From contig CAJNBS010000006.1 in the NCBI GenBank assembly GCA_905221065.1, positions 17,937 to 81,936 of the forward strand: 64,000 bases of DNA, given 5' to 3'. The position numbers and the translations under genes were made by a program. The notes under the pieces were generated by a model. It was not told the DNA's origin. It worked only from the letters and a program-made list of their open reading frames with translations, and ran no database searches. Shown here in pieces: positions 55,706-63,871 of the stretch (position 1 is its first letter; the number at the start of each line of letters is the position of its first letter). The stretch comes from a bacterium. GTDB taxonomy: Bacteria; Bacillota; Bacilli; Lactobacillales; Streptococcaceae.

Positions 55706-55763
55706 CATTACAACCAAAAAGGGTATAATAAAAGAAAAAGAAGAGTAGAGGCAGGGATGCCTC
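55702..55763 (+). promoter_or_regulatory. Near-consensus promoter and leader hairpin of the Rrf2 gene
   Basis: -35 TTGACA (55702-55707), 16-bp spacer, -10 TATAAT (55724-55729): both hexamers are consensus. The leader holds a perfect hairpin GAGGCA-GGGA-TGCCTC (55748-55763) just before the ribosome site, which may be an operator or RNA element. Confidence 0.8.
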
Positions 55764-55780
55764 GTAAAAAGGAGAAGAGT

Positions 55781-56218
55781 ATGCAAATTCCAAGTAGATT
55801 TACCATTGCGACTCATATGCTGATTATCATTGCCCTCAAGGGGAAGAAAAGCAAGGTGACCAGTGATTTTCTGGCTGCTAGTGTTGGGGTTAACCCTGTC
55901 ATTATCAGAAAAACCTTGTCCCAGTTGAAGAAGGCAGAACTGATTTCAGTAGCGCGTGGAACGGGCGGAACAGAGATTGTCAAGGACCTCAAGGATATTA
56001 GTCTTTTAGATGTTTATCAGGCGGTTGAGTGTCTTGGTAAGACAGGCCAACTCTTTAGTTTCCATGACAATCCAAATCCAAATTGCCCAGTCGGAGCTCA
56101 TATTCATGAGGTTTTGGATCAAAAATTGGAGAGAATCCAGCGAGCTATGGAGGCTGAACTTGGTCAGACCAGTCTAGAACAAGTCGTGGCTGATGCAGAG
56201 AGTCAGATGAAGGAGTGA
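55781..56218 (+). CDS. Rrf2-family transcriptional regulator
   Basis: 145 residues from ATG 55781 (MQIPSRFTIA) with AAAGGAG upstream; a start at 55757 lies in the leader hairpin. Winged HTH (SDFLAASVGVNPVIIRKTLSQL) and the long dimer helix. Only one Cys (NCPVG) is seen in the loop where IscR/NsrR have three, so a 2Fe-2S cluster is unlikely; closer to the YwnA-like branch. Confidence 0.9.
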   Translation: MQIPSRFTIATHMLIIIALKGKKSKVTSDFLAASVGVNPVIIRKTLSQLKKAELISVARGTGGTEIVKDLKDISLLDVYQAVECLGKTGQLFSFHDNPNPNCPVGAHIHEVLDQKLERIQRAMEAELGQTSLEQVVADAESQMKE

Positions 56219-56242
56219 GAGGGATAGATGCCCTCTTTTTCT
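56218..56242 (+). terminator. Terminator of the Rrf2 gene
   Basis: AGAGGG (56218-56223) pairs with CCCTCT (56231-56236), then T4. Confidence 0.8.
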
Positions 56243-56286
56243 CTTTGGATAATTATGATAAAATCTACTTATAAAAGGAGGAAATG

Positions 56287-57309
56287 ATGTATCTTTTTAC
56301 AGGAATTATTGTAGCCGCATTTGTCTTTTCATTTTGGAAAGATAACAGAAGCCTTTGGAATCCAGCCTTATTTTTATTGTCTCTCATCTCAATCTATTTA
56401 TCGGTGGCCCATTTTTTTTATCAGAATGGATATGAAAAGGTTCACATATTCTTTTTGATATTTACCTTTGTCTTCCTTCCTTTTCTGCTTTTTCTTAGTG
56501 GGCTCTTTTTAATCTATAATGGAGTCATCTTACTGAAACGAGAAGGACGTTCCAAAGCTAATTATCTTTCTATGTTACTTGGTTTTGTTATCTTGATATT
56601 TTTTGGGATCATGTCATTTAGATTGTGGGATAGGAATGAGCTATTTTCTACAAATCACTTTCTGAATCTCCTATTTCTATTTACGACTTATTCTTATTTT
56701 CTTTTCGGTTTTGCTTTTGCAGGATTTATGCTTTATTCTATCCTGTACCTGTTTATTCCTAAAAAGAAAAGCTATGACTTTATCATTATTCATGGAGCTG
56801 GCTTGTTAGACGGAGAAAGAGTGACACCCTTACTCAAGCGTCGGATTGATAAGGCAATCGAGGCCTTCAGGGCTTCTCCTAATCCAAATGTTAAACTGAT
56901 TGCAAGCGGAGGTCAAGGAGAAGATGAGAAGATTTCTGAAGCGCAGGCCATTTGTAATTATATCTTAGAAGAGACAGATGTCAGTATGGAATCCATTCTT
57001 CTTGAAGACAAATCCAGAACGACCTATGAGAATTTATTGTTTTCAAAAGAAGTGGGAGAACAATTGGTTGAAAATCCTTGTTTCCTCTTTGTTACTAATG
57101 ACTATCATGTCTTTCGTACTAGTACCTATGCCCGTAAGCTAAATATGAAGGGAGATGGGCTCGGCTGTAGGACGGCAGGCTACTACATACCATCTGCTTT
57201 TATTCGGGAGTACGTGGCCCTCTGTGTCAAAATGAAATGGCTTTTCCTTGCCTTTTATGTCCTGCTATTAGCCCTCATTTTGATAGCCTACAAAGGGATT
57301 CTTTGGTAG
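56287..57309 (+). CDS. YdcF/SanA-type DUF218 membrane protein
   Basis: 340 residues; of two adjacent ATGs the second (56287) has the better spacing to AGGAGG. Five or so N-terminal membrane segments, then a DUF218 domain (about 165-305) with FIIIHGAGLLDGERVTPLL, IASGGQGEDE, DKSRTTYENL and VTNDYHVFR, and a last membrane helix. DUF218 proteins are linked to envelope maintenance and, in some bacteria, to nucleotide or polyprenyl-phosphate metabolism. Confidence 0.85.
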   Translation: MYLFTGIIVAAFVFSFWKDNRSLWNPALFLLSLISIYLSVAHFFYQNGYEKVHIFFLIFTFVFLPFLLFLSGLFLIYNGVILLKREGRSKANYLSMLLGFVILIFFGIMSFRLWDRNELFSTNHFLNLLFLFTTYSYFLFGFAFAGFMLYSILYLFIPKKKSYDFIIIHGAGLLDGERVTPLLKRRIDKAIEAFRASPNPNVKLIASGGQGEDEKISEAQAICNYILEETDVSMESILLEDKSRTTYENLLFSKEVGEQLVENPCFLFVTNDYHVFRTSTYARKLNMKGDGLGCRTAGYYIPSAFIREYVALCVKMKWLFLAFYVLLLALILIAYKGILW

Positions 57310-57323
57310 TCAGATTCTATTTA

Positions 57324-57367
57324 AAAAGACTTAGAATGCACATGAAAGTCTGTATTCTAGGTCTTTT
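57324..57367. terminator. Bidirectional terminator
   Basis: AAAAGACTTAGAAT (57324-57337) pairs with ATTCTAGGTCTTTT (57354-57367, near-perfect), flanked by A and T runs; serves the convergent genes on both sides. Confidence 0.75.
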
Positions 57368-57397
57368 GTTTTATATACATTTGATTTTTGAAAGGTA

Positions 57398-58471
57398 TTA
57401 TCTATTCTTCCATGCTTGGTAACGGGTATCAATCAATAATTGGGTAAGACGTCCCATAGTTTCCCTTTCTTCTGGAGTGAGGGATTGCGCTTGGACAAAG
57501 AGATGATGAATGTGTTCAATAGCCTTGAAGGAAGACAGGTCATTGATGGAACTAATCCCAGCATCTAGAATGATGCCAAAGAAGAGATCGAAGTAGAGCT
57601 GAAGTTCCTCGTCAGGGACTGTTGCTACCCACTCCTTGAAAGTTGTGTCTACTTGTTGACTATCACTGTTGGTCTTATCCAGTTGGACGAAGTGCTTGTT
57701 CTCAATTTGCCAACTAAAGGTATCGTGCTGGGCGATGCCACCTAAGGCAGTGCTATGAACGATGATTTGGTGAGCAGGAATTTCCAGCATCCTACCGATA
57801 ATGGAACCTTGTGGAATGAAGACCTTGGTTCTATCCATTATCCTTTGATAACCTTCGGTCTGTGTCAATTCTTGATGGAGACCAGGCGCATCAAATGTAT
57901 AGACTGCTGTAATCTGATTTTGCAAGCTTTGTTCGATTTGGCTAGCAGCATAGATGGCTAAATTTCCTCCCTTGGAATGCCCAGACAGAATGACTTTTTT
58001 CCTAGGGTGGTGGACAAAAAAGTTCTCTAAATAGCATAGGGCGTGCTTTTGAGCAGGAATTTCCTTCATATAGGTCATGTGGAAATCTTCCTTCCAGCCA
58101 ATGATACTGTCATCTGTCCCACGAAAGACAATCAGATAGGTATCGAGAGTGAGGCGGTAGGTCATAGCCGCAAACTGCTTTTGCAGTTCAGGGTCGATTT
58201 CGTTGATAAAATAGGAGAGTTTGCAATTTTTGAAGCGCTTGTGTTGAGCCAGTTCGTCCAATAGCTGGAGGCGATTTTTACTGGTCAGCATGGTGGGCTC
58301 TCTTGGAACCTGAGGTGCCAAATCTAAAAGTCGCTGAGGACTTGTGGAGACCAGATTATCAAAGGGGAGGTAGGTGGTTTCTGTTAAGGCTAGAATATCT
58401 AATTCATTTAAAGGTAGGTCGTAAAAGGAATCGTATGCGACATCTTTCAGATAATCAAAAATATTGGCCAT
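57398..58471 (-). CDS. DUF2974 alpha/beta hydrolase
   Basis: 357 residues. Lipase-like segment LIVFRGTDDSIIGWKEDF, nucleophile motif GHSKGGNLA, and FDAPG; DUF2974 (Mbeg1-like) family. No signal peptide. Probably a cytoplasmic esterase or lipase; a substrate is not evident. GGAGC site on the minus strand; single-gene unit. Confidence 0.85.
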   Translation of the reverse strand: MANIFDYLKDVAYDSFYDLPLNELDILALTETTYLPFDNLVSTSPQRLLDLAPQVPREPTMLTSKNRLQLLDELAQHKRFKNCKLSYFINEIDPELQKQFAAMTYRLTLDTYLIVFRGTDDSIIGWKEDFHMTYMKEIPAQKHALCYLENFFVHHPRKKVILSGHSKGGNLAIYAASQIEQSLQNQITAVYTFDAPGLHQELTQTEGYQRIMDRTKVFIPQGSIIGRMLEIPAHQIIVHSTALGGIAQHDTFSWQIENKHFVQLDKTNSDSQQVDTTFKEWVATVPDEELQLYFDLFFGIILDAGISSINDLSSFKAIEHIHHLFVQAQSLTPEERETMGRLTQLLIDTRYQAWKNR

Positions 58472-58571
58472 AAGAGCTCCTTTCTTTTTATTTATCTTAT
58501 CAAATTTCCCTTAAATTAGCTAGTAGGATTGCATCACTTTGTTGGCTAAAAACAAGTTCTTTCAAATTCAG

Positions 58572-58607
58572 TTTCATGCCTGCTAGCATGGAAAAATCTG
58601 TTATAAT
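58572..58607 (+). promoter_or_regulatory. Two-component operon promoter with inverted repeat
   Basis: Extended -10 TGT-TATAAT (hexamer 58602-58607). Inverted repeat CATGC-CTGCTA-GCATG (58575-58590) covers the -35 region, suited as an operator, possibly for the adjacent response regulator. Confidence 0.5.
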
Positions 58608-58626
58608 AATAGAAAAGGAGGAGCGC

Positions 58627-59304
58627 ATGCACAAGATTTTACTAGTAGAAGATGATCAGGTTATTCGTCAACAGGTCGGGAAAATGCTCTCTGAATGGGG
58701 ATTTGAAGTGGTCTTGGTAGAAGACTTTATGGAAGTTTTGAGTCTTTTTGTCCAGTCGGAACCTCATTTGGTTCTCATGGATATTGGACTGCCTTTGTTT
58801 AATGGCTATCACTGGTGTCAGGAAATCCGTAAGATTTCCAAGGTGCCTATCATGTTTCTGTCTTCGAGAGACCAGGCTATGGATATTGTCATGGCAATCA
58901 ATATGGGAGCGGATGACTTTGTGACCAAGCCTTTTGACCAACAGGTTCTTTTAGCCAAGGTTCAGGGCTTGTTGCGCCGTTCCTATGAGTTCGGGCGTGA
59001 CGAGAGTTTACTAGAATATGCTGGTGTTATCCTCAATACCAAATCCATGGATTTACATTATCAAGGGCAAGTCTTGAATTTGACCAAGAACGAATTCCAG
59101 ATTTTACGGGTTTTATTTGAGCATGCGGGTAATATTGTAGCGCGTGATGACCTGATGCGAGAACTTTGGAACAGTGACTTTTTCATTGATGACAATACCC
59201 TATCTGTTAATGTGGCTCGATTGCGTAAAAAATTGGAAGAGCAGGGCTTGATAGGATTTATCGAGACCAAGAAAGGGATAGGGTACGGACTGAAGCATGC
59301 TTGA
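58627..59304 (+). CDS. OmpR/BceR-type response regulator
   Basis: 225 residues from ATG 58627 (MHKILLVEDD), AGGAG site. Receiver domain with phospho-Asp in VLMDIGLP and Lys in TKPFD; C-terminal winged HTH (about 130-225). Corresponds by order and sequence to pneumococcal TCS01 RR (SP_1633), as I recall. Overlaps the kinase gene by 8 bp. Confidence 0.92.
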   Translation: MHKILLVEDDQVIRQQVGKMLSEWGFEVVLVEDFMEVLSLFVQSEPHLVLMDIGLPLFNGYHWCQEIRKISKVPIMFLSSRDQAMDIVMAINMGADDFVTKPFDQQVLLAKVQGLLRRSYEFGRDESLLEYAGVILNTKSMDLHYQGQVLNLTKNEFQILRVLFEHAGNIVARDDLMRELWNSDFFIDDNTLSVNVARLRKKLEEQGLIGFIETKKGIGYGLKHA

Positions 59305-60271
59305 TTGGAAACAATTTTTTCTAGCCTATCTGCGCTCCCGTAGTCGTCTGTTTGTCTATCTGCTTGCATTAGCATTTCTGGTTTTGCTCTTTCAGTTTTT
59401 ATTTGCCAGTTTGGGAATTTACTTTCTTTACTTTTTCCTCTTGTGTTGCTTTGTAACCATCTTATTTTTCACTTGGGACATATTGGTGGAAATGCAGGTC
59501 TATCGTCAGGAAATTCTCTATGGGGAGAGGGAAGCCAACTCTCCTTTGGAAAGAGCTTTAGCAGAAAAATTAGAAGCGCGTGAGATGGAACTCTATCAGC
59601 AGAGGTCAGAATCAGAAAGAAAACTGACGGATTTGCTGGATTACTATACCTTATGGGTCCACCAGATTAAGACGCCCATTGCAGCTAGTCAATTGTTGGT
59701 TGCAGAAGTAGCAGATCGCCAACTGAAGCAGCAACTAGAACAGGAAATTTTCAAGATCGACTCCTATACTAATCTAGTCTTGCAGTACCTGCGTTTAGAA
59801 AGTTTTCATGATGATTTGGTCTTAAAGCAGGTTCAAATTGAAGACTTGGTCAAGGAAATACTGCGTAAATACGCTCTTTTCTTTATTCAAAAAGGCTTAA
59901 GTGTCAATCTGCATGACCTTGATAAAGAAATTGTGACGGATAAAAAGTGGCTGTTAGTAGTCATTGAGCAAATCATCTCTAACAGTCTCAAGTACACTAA
60001 GGAAGGTGGTCTGGAGATTTATATGGACGGTCAAGAGCTCTGTATCAAGGATACGGGAATCGGGATAAAAAACAGTGATGTTCTCCGAGTCTTTGAACGT
60101 GGCTTTTCAGGCTACAATGGTCGCCTAACCCAGCAGTCATCTGGCCTTGGTCTTTATCTATCTAAGAAAATTTCTGAAGAACTGGGTCATCAGATTCGTA
60201 TCGAGTCTGAGGTCGGAAAAGGAACGACAGTGCGGATTCAGTTTGCTGAAGTGAAGTTAGTCCTTGAGTGA
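59297..60271 (+). CDS. BceS-type sensor histidine kinase
   Basis: 324 residues. Two membrane segments with almost no extracellular loop (about 15-60), the intramembrane-sensing type that usually reads the state of a Bce-like ABC transporter. H-box HQIKTPIAA, N-box SNSLKYTKEG, G-boxes DTGIGI and SSGLGLYLS. Such systems respond to cell-wall antibiotics and antimicrobial peptides; no Bce transporter is adjacent. Confidence 0.92.
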   Translation: MLDWKQFFLAYLRSRSRLFVYLLALAFLVLLFQFLFASLGIYFLYFFLLCCFVTILFFTWDILVEMQVYRQEILYGEREANSPLERALAEKLEAREMELYQQRSESERKLTDLLDYYTLWVHQIKTPIAASQLLVAEVADRQLKQQLEQEIFKIDSYTNLVLQYLRLESFHDDLVLKQVQIEDLVKEILRKYALFFIQKGLSVNLHDLDKEIVTDKKWLLVVIEQIISNSLKYTKEGGLEIYMDGQELCIKDTGIGIKNSDVLRVFERGFSGYNGRLTQQSSGLGLYLSKKISEELGHQIRIESEVGKGTTVRIQFAEVKLVLE

Positions 60272-60279
60272 GAATAGAC

Positions 60280-60307
60280 AATGAGGTTGAGTTAAAACTC
60301 ATTTTTT
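60280..60307 (+). terminator. Terminator of the two-component operon
   Basis: AATGAG...CTCATT (60280-60303) with inner GAGT/ACTC, followed by T6. Confidence 0.65.
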
Positions 60308-60670
60308 GCAGGAATTGAGTTTTTACCTAATCTCTTTTTACTATATTTCAGGATATTTGAAGACTGTTTTTTACAAAACGAATAATAGAATTTTTAATAC
60401 GGATATAGTATAAATACTGCTTCGAAGTGAAGTTTGTATGCTTTATACTTTTATTGAGTATAAAATCTATAAACTAAGGTGGAATTACAAAAATTAATTT
60501 GAGATGAAGTGAATTGTAGTCTTGGGAAATATCTCCTATTCGATTTCAGAATGAATCGCTGATACAGGATTAAAAGAACTGCGGTTTTCTTTTTGTCTTG
60601 AATGAGATAGGCGCCTATATATTTGTGTAACTGATATAGAACTGCTTCCAAGAATTTGTACGTATTGTAG
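60308..60670. other. Intergenic stretch without recognisable gene
   Basis: AT-rich. In pneumococcus I would expect thrS after the kinase; here an accessory island begins instead. A 66-codon minus-strand frame (60451-60651) shows no family and no good start, so I do not call it. Confidence 0.4.
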
Positions 60671-60820
60671 GTATTTCACACAATAACCTTAGTTGCTAGG
60701 AATCCAATTTTAACGGAATTGATAGATACCATTTGTCAGAAATTCAATGTATTCTATGTCGATATTGTGGGGAAAGGGATGATAAAGTTAGCTCTTATAT
60801 ATAAAGTACTCATAAACTAA
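60671..60820 (+). pseudogene. 3' remnant of an unidentified gene
   Basis: 49 sense codons open after an in-frame TAG, no start codon before codon 37, ending at TAA (60818-60820) that overlaps the stem of the terminator. The translation (NPILTELIDTICQKFNVF, later VDIVGKGM) looks protein-like rather than random. Stop codon plus terminator suggests the tail of a truncated gene. Family not recognised. Confidence 0.35.
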
Positions 60821-60856
60821 AAAAGTAACTGTCCAAGATTTTCAGTTACTTTTTTA
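60819..60856. terminator. Bidirectional terminator
   Basis: AAAAAAGTAACTG (60819-60831) pairs with CAGTTACTTTTTT (60843-60855). On the plus strand it ends the remnant; on the minus strand it ends the 16-residue peptide unit. Confidence 0.85.
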
Positions 60857-60892
60857 GTTGGATACAGCAAAGCGGTAAATATAAGGTAATAA

Positions 60893-60943
60893 TTATAATG
60901 ATTTCCAGTAAAGCCACCATGAATTTTTTACTGGAATATTCAT
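60893..60943 (-). CDS. 16-residue Trp-rich peptide, candidate Rgg pheromone or RiPP precursor
   Basis: Minus-strand ATG (60943-60941), 16 codons: MNIPVKNSWWLYWKSL, stop TAA. An ideal AAGGAG lies 7 bases before the ATG (60956-60951). The unit is complete: a TATAAT box (60984-60979) upstream and a strong terminator (60819-60856) downstream. It is divergent from the Rgg gene, the arrangement seen for short pheromone genes of Rgg systems. The WW pair recalls ComS/XIP peptides, but here it is internal and there is no hydrophobic leader. Too short for normal gene callers. Confidence 0.5.
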   Translation of the reverse strand: MNIPVKNSWWLYWKSL

Positions 60944-60978
60944 GTGAAATCTCCTTGAACAAAACATCGCTTAACTTA

Positions 60979-60993
60979 ATTATATGGTATAAT
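60979..60993. promoter_or_regulatory. Overlapping divergent promoters for peptide and rgg
   Basis: Minus-strand -10 TATAAT (60984-60979) and plus-strand extended -10 TGG-TATAAT (hexamer 60988-60993) sit back to back, four bases apart, so the two transcripts cannot easily start together. Rgg binding here would control both. Confidence 0.5.
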
Positions 60994-61062
60994 TTAATTA
61001 CATTTTATCACATAGGAAAGTTTATTTTGAAGTTGTCCCATATTTGCTAAAGGAGGTGTACT

Positions 61063-61938
61063 ATGTTAAAGAACTTAGGAGAGACATATAAGGTGTTTAG
61101 AGAATCAAGAAAAATTTCTCTTAGAGATATAGAAAACAAAGGGATATCACGTTCACAGTTATCTCGATTTGAAAAAGGAGAGACAGATCTGACTATTACA
61201 AAATTTCTGATAGCACTTGAACAAATAAATGTCCCTATTGAAGAATTCATGTATGCAACTAATGATTTTAAAAGAGATCGTTTCTACCAAACAATAGATG
61301 AAGTTAAACAATGTTTCCTTAATCGAAATGTGGCAAAATTACATAAATTATTGATTAAACGTATAGAAAATAATAATTCATCTCTTTTTTCTGAGATGGA
61401 AATAGTTTTTTTAAAAATCAAACTTCAAGAATTATCAAAAGAAGACTGTTTCAATGACACGGATATAAAAAGAATAACTGATTATTTGTTCGGTGTGGAT
61501 TATTGGGGTGTGTTTGAAATTTTGTTATTTGGAAATATCATGTATATTTTTAATCATGCTACTTTTCTACTATTATCAAAAGAGATGTTGCATAGAACAG
61601 AGTTTTATCACGATATACCAAGCTATAGAAGAGTGATTGCTAGTATGGTTCTAAATGCACTTATTATTTGTATTGAAAGAGATCATCTTGTGGATGCAAA
61701 ATACTTTGAGAAAAAAATTTCTCAGTTTTATTTTGATGAATCTGAGATTTATGAACGGTTAATTTTTAAATATGCATGTGCTTTTTACGAATTTAAGAAA
61801 AATCAGACAACACAGTCAATATTAAAAATGAGAAAAATAATTGGTTTTATGCGTGTAGCAGAATGTGAAAAACTTGCTAACCGATACGATGAGCATTTAA
61901 GAAAAATATTAGAGTCATATTTAAATAATGGTACATAG
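61063..61938 (+). CDS. Rgg/GadR/MutR-family transcriptional regulator
   Basis: 291 residues, typical length. N-terminal HTH (about 5-62: SLRDIENKGISRSQLSRFEKG) and an all-helical C-terminal domain of the Rgg type, which binds short peptides. AAAGGAGGTG ribosome site. Divergent from the 16-residue ORF and followed by a radical-SAM relic and an ABC exporter, so it probably controlled a peptide biosynthesis locus. Low GC and codon use differ from the core genes to the left, suggesting transfer. Confidence 0.92.
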   Translation: MLKNLGETYKVFRESRKISLRDIENKGISRSQLSRFEKGETDLTITKFLIALEQINVPIEEFMYATNDFKRDRFYQTIDEVKQCFLNRNVAKLHKLLIKRIENNNSSLFSEMEIVFLKIKLQELSKEDCFNDTDIKRITDYLFGVDYWGVFEILLFGNIMYIFNHATFLLLSKEMLHRTEFYHDIPSYRRVIASMVLNALIICIERDHLVDAKYFEKKISQFYFDESEIYERLIFKYACAFYEFKKNQTTQSILKMRKIIGFMRVAECEKLANRYDEHLRKILESYLNNGT

Positions 61939-62006
61939 TGCAGATGTGGGACGAAAAATAATTGAATTTATAAAGTGATATACTGTCTTTACAAAAAAGA
62001 TATTGA

Positions 62007-62314
62007 ATTTATGGTGTTAATTTTATTGATAAATCAGGAAGTTTTCTAACTTGTAGTTCAGTACAGTTATCTTTTTTTACAACATATCTAGGTGCAGTTC
62101 AGCCAATAGAAGTATTGAAAATATTCATTTTACATCTATCAAAGAAACATGGGATAGACCTATATTTTACAAAATAGCAAATTATATTTTGAATGATAGT
62201 AAAAACTGCAGTACTTGTGTGATTTACAATTATTGCACTCAATGTCCGAGTATCGCACTATCTGAAACAGGGAATAGTAGAGATTGTTCTGCGATATGTA
62301 AAAAAACGCATTAG
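62007..62314 (+). pseudogene. C-terminal relic of a radical-SAM/SPASM peptide maturase
   Basis: Two frames join at a T7 run (62072-62078). First frame: FIDKSGSFLTCSSVQLS; after the shift: HFTSIKETWDRPIFYKIA, then a Cys cluster Cx2Cx5Cx2C-x13-Cx3C (NCSTC, YNYCTQCP, DCSAIC), ending CKKTH and TAG (62312-62314). The Cys spacing and the NIHFTSIKETW pattern match the SPASM domain that binds auxiliary Fe-S clusters in peptide-modifying radical-SAM enzymes. The SAM domain is absent and a TGA (62004-62006) blocks the frame upstream. Followed within 16 bases by the ABC exporter. Confidence 0.7.
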
Positions 62315-62329
62315 CAAGGAGTATCGTAT

Positions 62330-63841
62330 ATGCTACCATATCTTAAAACTATTAGATGGTATCTCTTCTTTAATTTTCTTTTTGGTGTAGTATCGAATAT
62401 CTGCACAGCTTTGTTACCGTATTTCACGCAGGCATTAATCAAAGGGGATTATCAAGTAGCTCTATATGGTTACTCTATGTCAGTGGCAGGCTATTTGAGT
62501 TGTAACTATATCCAAATGATACTTGATTGGAAGCAGGGGATTATCTTTTCGACTACTTTGAAAAATGAGTGGTTTCGTTCACTTCTGGGACTCAGTCACC
62601 ACGATTTCAAGCAGAAAACAGTAGCAGAGTATATTTCCTATCAATCTAATGACCTAGATTCGTTGGAAAAGGACTACCTTCCTCCATTGATGAGTTTTAT
62701 CAAACAAATTTTACGTATCATCATTTACGCTTTCATTATTAGCAGAACAATTAATCCTATTGTATCACTGATTTTAATCTTTTCTACTGGAATTAGTATT
62801 CAAATTCCTAAAATCGTTGGGAAGTTGACCGCTAATCGTAGACAGGTTTACTTGAAAAAACAAGGAGATTACTATCGAACTTTGGAGGATTTGCTCATGG
62901 GACATCATTTGGTAAATAAACTAACTATGTCGCATTTTTTGAATCAACAAAAGACTTCTCTAAAGAATTTGCAGGATAAGTATTTTAAGTATGGTTTGAC
63001 AAAAATTACAGGCATCTTATTGACAGGTGTTTCTTTTGAATTCATTAGTCTTGTTCTGTTTATTTATTTAGCCTACTCTCTATCTCACCAGCAACTCGGT
63101 ATTCCTGAGGTGGTGGCGAGTTTCGGATATATTAATGCTTTTTCTGAACCAATACAGGAAATCCTTTATGATTTACAAATGTTAGAGTCCGTAAAGCCTG
63201 TAATCAAGAGTTTTCAAAACATTGTTGGGAGACCCGTTTCAGTTCAAGCACCTCAACATTCTTTTGATACGATTACTTTGAAAAACATTTCCAAACAACT
63301 GGGAGAATCAAAATTGATAATTACTTCCGCTACGATTCAAAAAGGGGATAAAATTGCGCTTATTGGTAAGAATGGGTCTGGAAAAAGTAGTCTTCTCAAC
63401 ATTTTAAATGGAACAGATGAAGATTTTGAAGGACAAATTGTGCTAGATGGGCTTGTTTTGGACCATCTTTGGGGAAGATTCGGTATGATTCTGCAACAAG
63501 AACATACATTTATTTCGAGTTATGAAAATAATGTAACGCTATTCAATAGTTTCAATGAAAAATTCAGAGAAGAAAATTTTGAAAAAATTCCACCACAATC
63601 CCTGTCAGGTGGTCAGCAACAACGAATGTATTTAAATCGTGAGAAAAATCGTAAAAATCCATTGCTTATCCTAGACGAACCTTTCTCTGCCTTGGATACT
63701 AATCAGTTTAAAATGGAATTGGAAAGAGTTCTGGAACTACCAAGTGCCGTCATTGTTACTTTACATCGCCAAAACGAATTATTAAGTAAGTTTGACCAAG
63801 TTTGGGAAATTAAGAATGGAGAACTTGTAATTTTGAAATAG
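62330..63841 (+). CDS. ABC exporter, fused membrane and ATPase domains
   Basis: 503 residues, shorter than the usual 570-600. Five to six membrane segments (to about 295), then the ATPase: Walker A GKNGSGKSS, Q-loop LQQEH, signature LSGGQQQR, Walker B LLILDEPFSALD. Only about 73 residues separate Walker A and the signature (near 100 is usual), so the helical subdomain is reduced. No peptidase domain. Probably exports, or gives immunity to, the product of the lost maturase. AAGGAG site. Confidence 0.88.
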   Translation: MLPYLKTIRWYLFFNFLFGVVSNICTALLPYFTQALIKGDYQVALYGYSMSVAGYLSCNYIQMILDWKQGIIFSTTLKNEWFRSLLGLSHHDFKQKTVAEYISYQSNDLDSLEKDYLPPLMSFIKQILRIIIYAFIISRTINPIVSLILIFSTGISIQIPKIVGKLTANRRQVYLKKQGDYYRTLEDLLMGHHLVNKLTMSHFLNQQKTSLKNLQDKYFKYGLTKITGILLTGVSFEFISLVLFIYLAYSLSHQQLGIPEVVASFGYINAFSEPIQEILYDLQMLESVKPVIKSFQNIVGRPVSVQAPQHSFDTITLKNISKQLGESKLIITSATIQKGDKIALIGKNGSGKSSLLNILNGTDEDFEGQIVLDGLVLDHLWGRFGMILQQEHTFISSYENNVTLFNSFNEKFREENFEKIPPQSLSGGQQQRMYLNREKNRKNPLLILDEPFSALDTNQFKMELERVLELPSAVIVTLHRQNELLSKFDQVWEIKNGELVILK

Positions 63842-63871
63842 CTAAATTATAAAGAATAAAACGCATAGTAT

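Noticed and set aside
60400..60470. Possible degenerate BOX (ATACTGCTTCGAAGTG ... ATTGAGTATAAA)
   Set aside because: Only the outer bases resemble BOX; the boxA and boxC cores are missing.
60451..60651. 66-codon minus-strand frame starting MEAVLYQLHKYIG
   Set aside because: No convincing ribosome site, no family resemblance, and composition expected from a translated AT-rich spacer.
61945..61962. ORF MWDEK after rgg as a pheromone or precursor
   Set aside because: Five codons without a ribosome site; the 60893-60943 ORF is far better supported.
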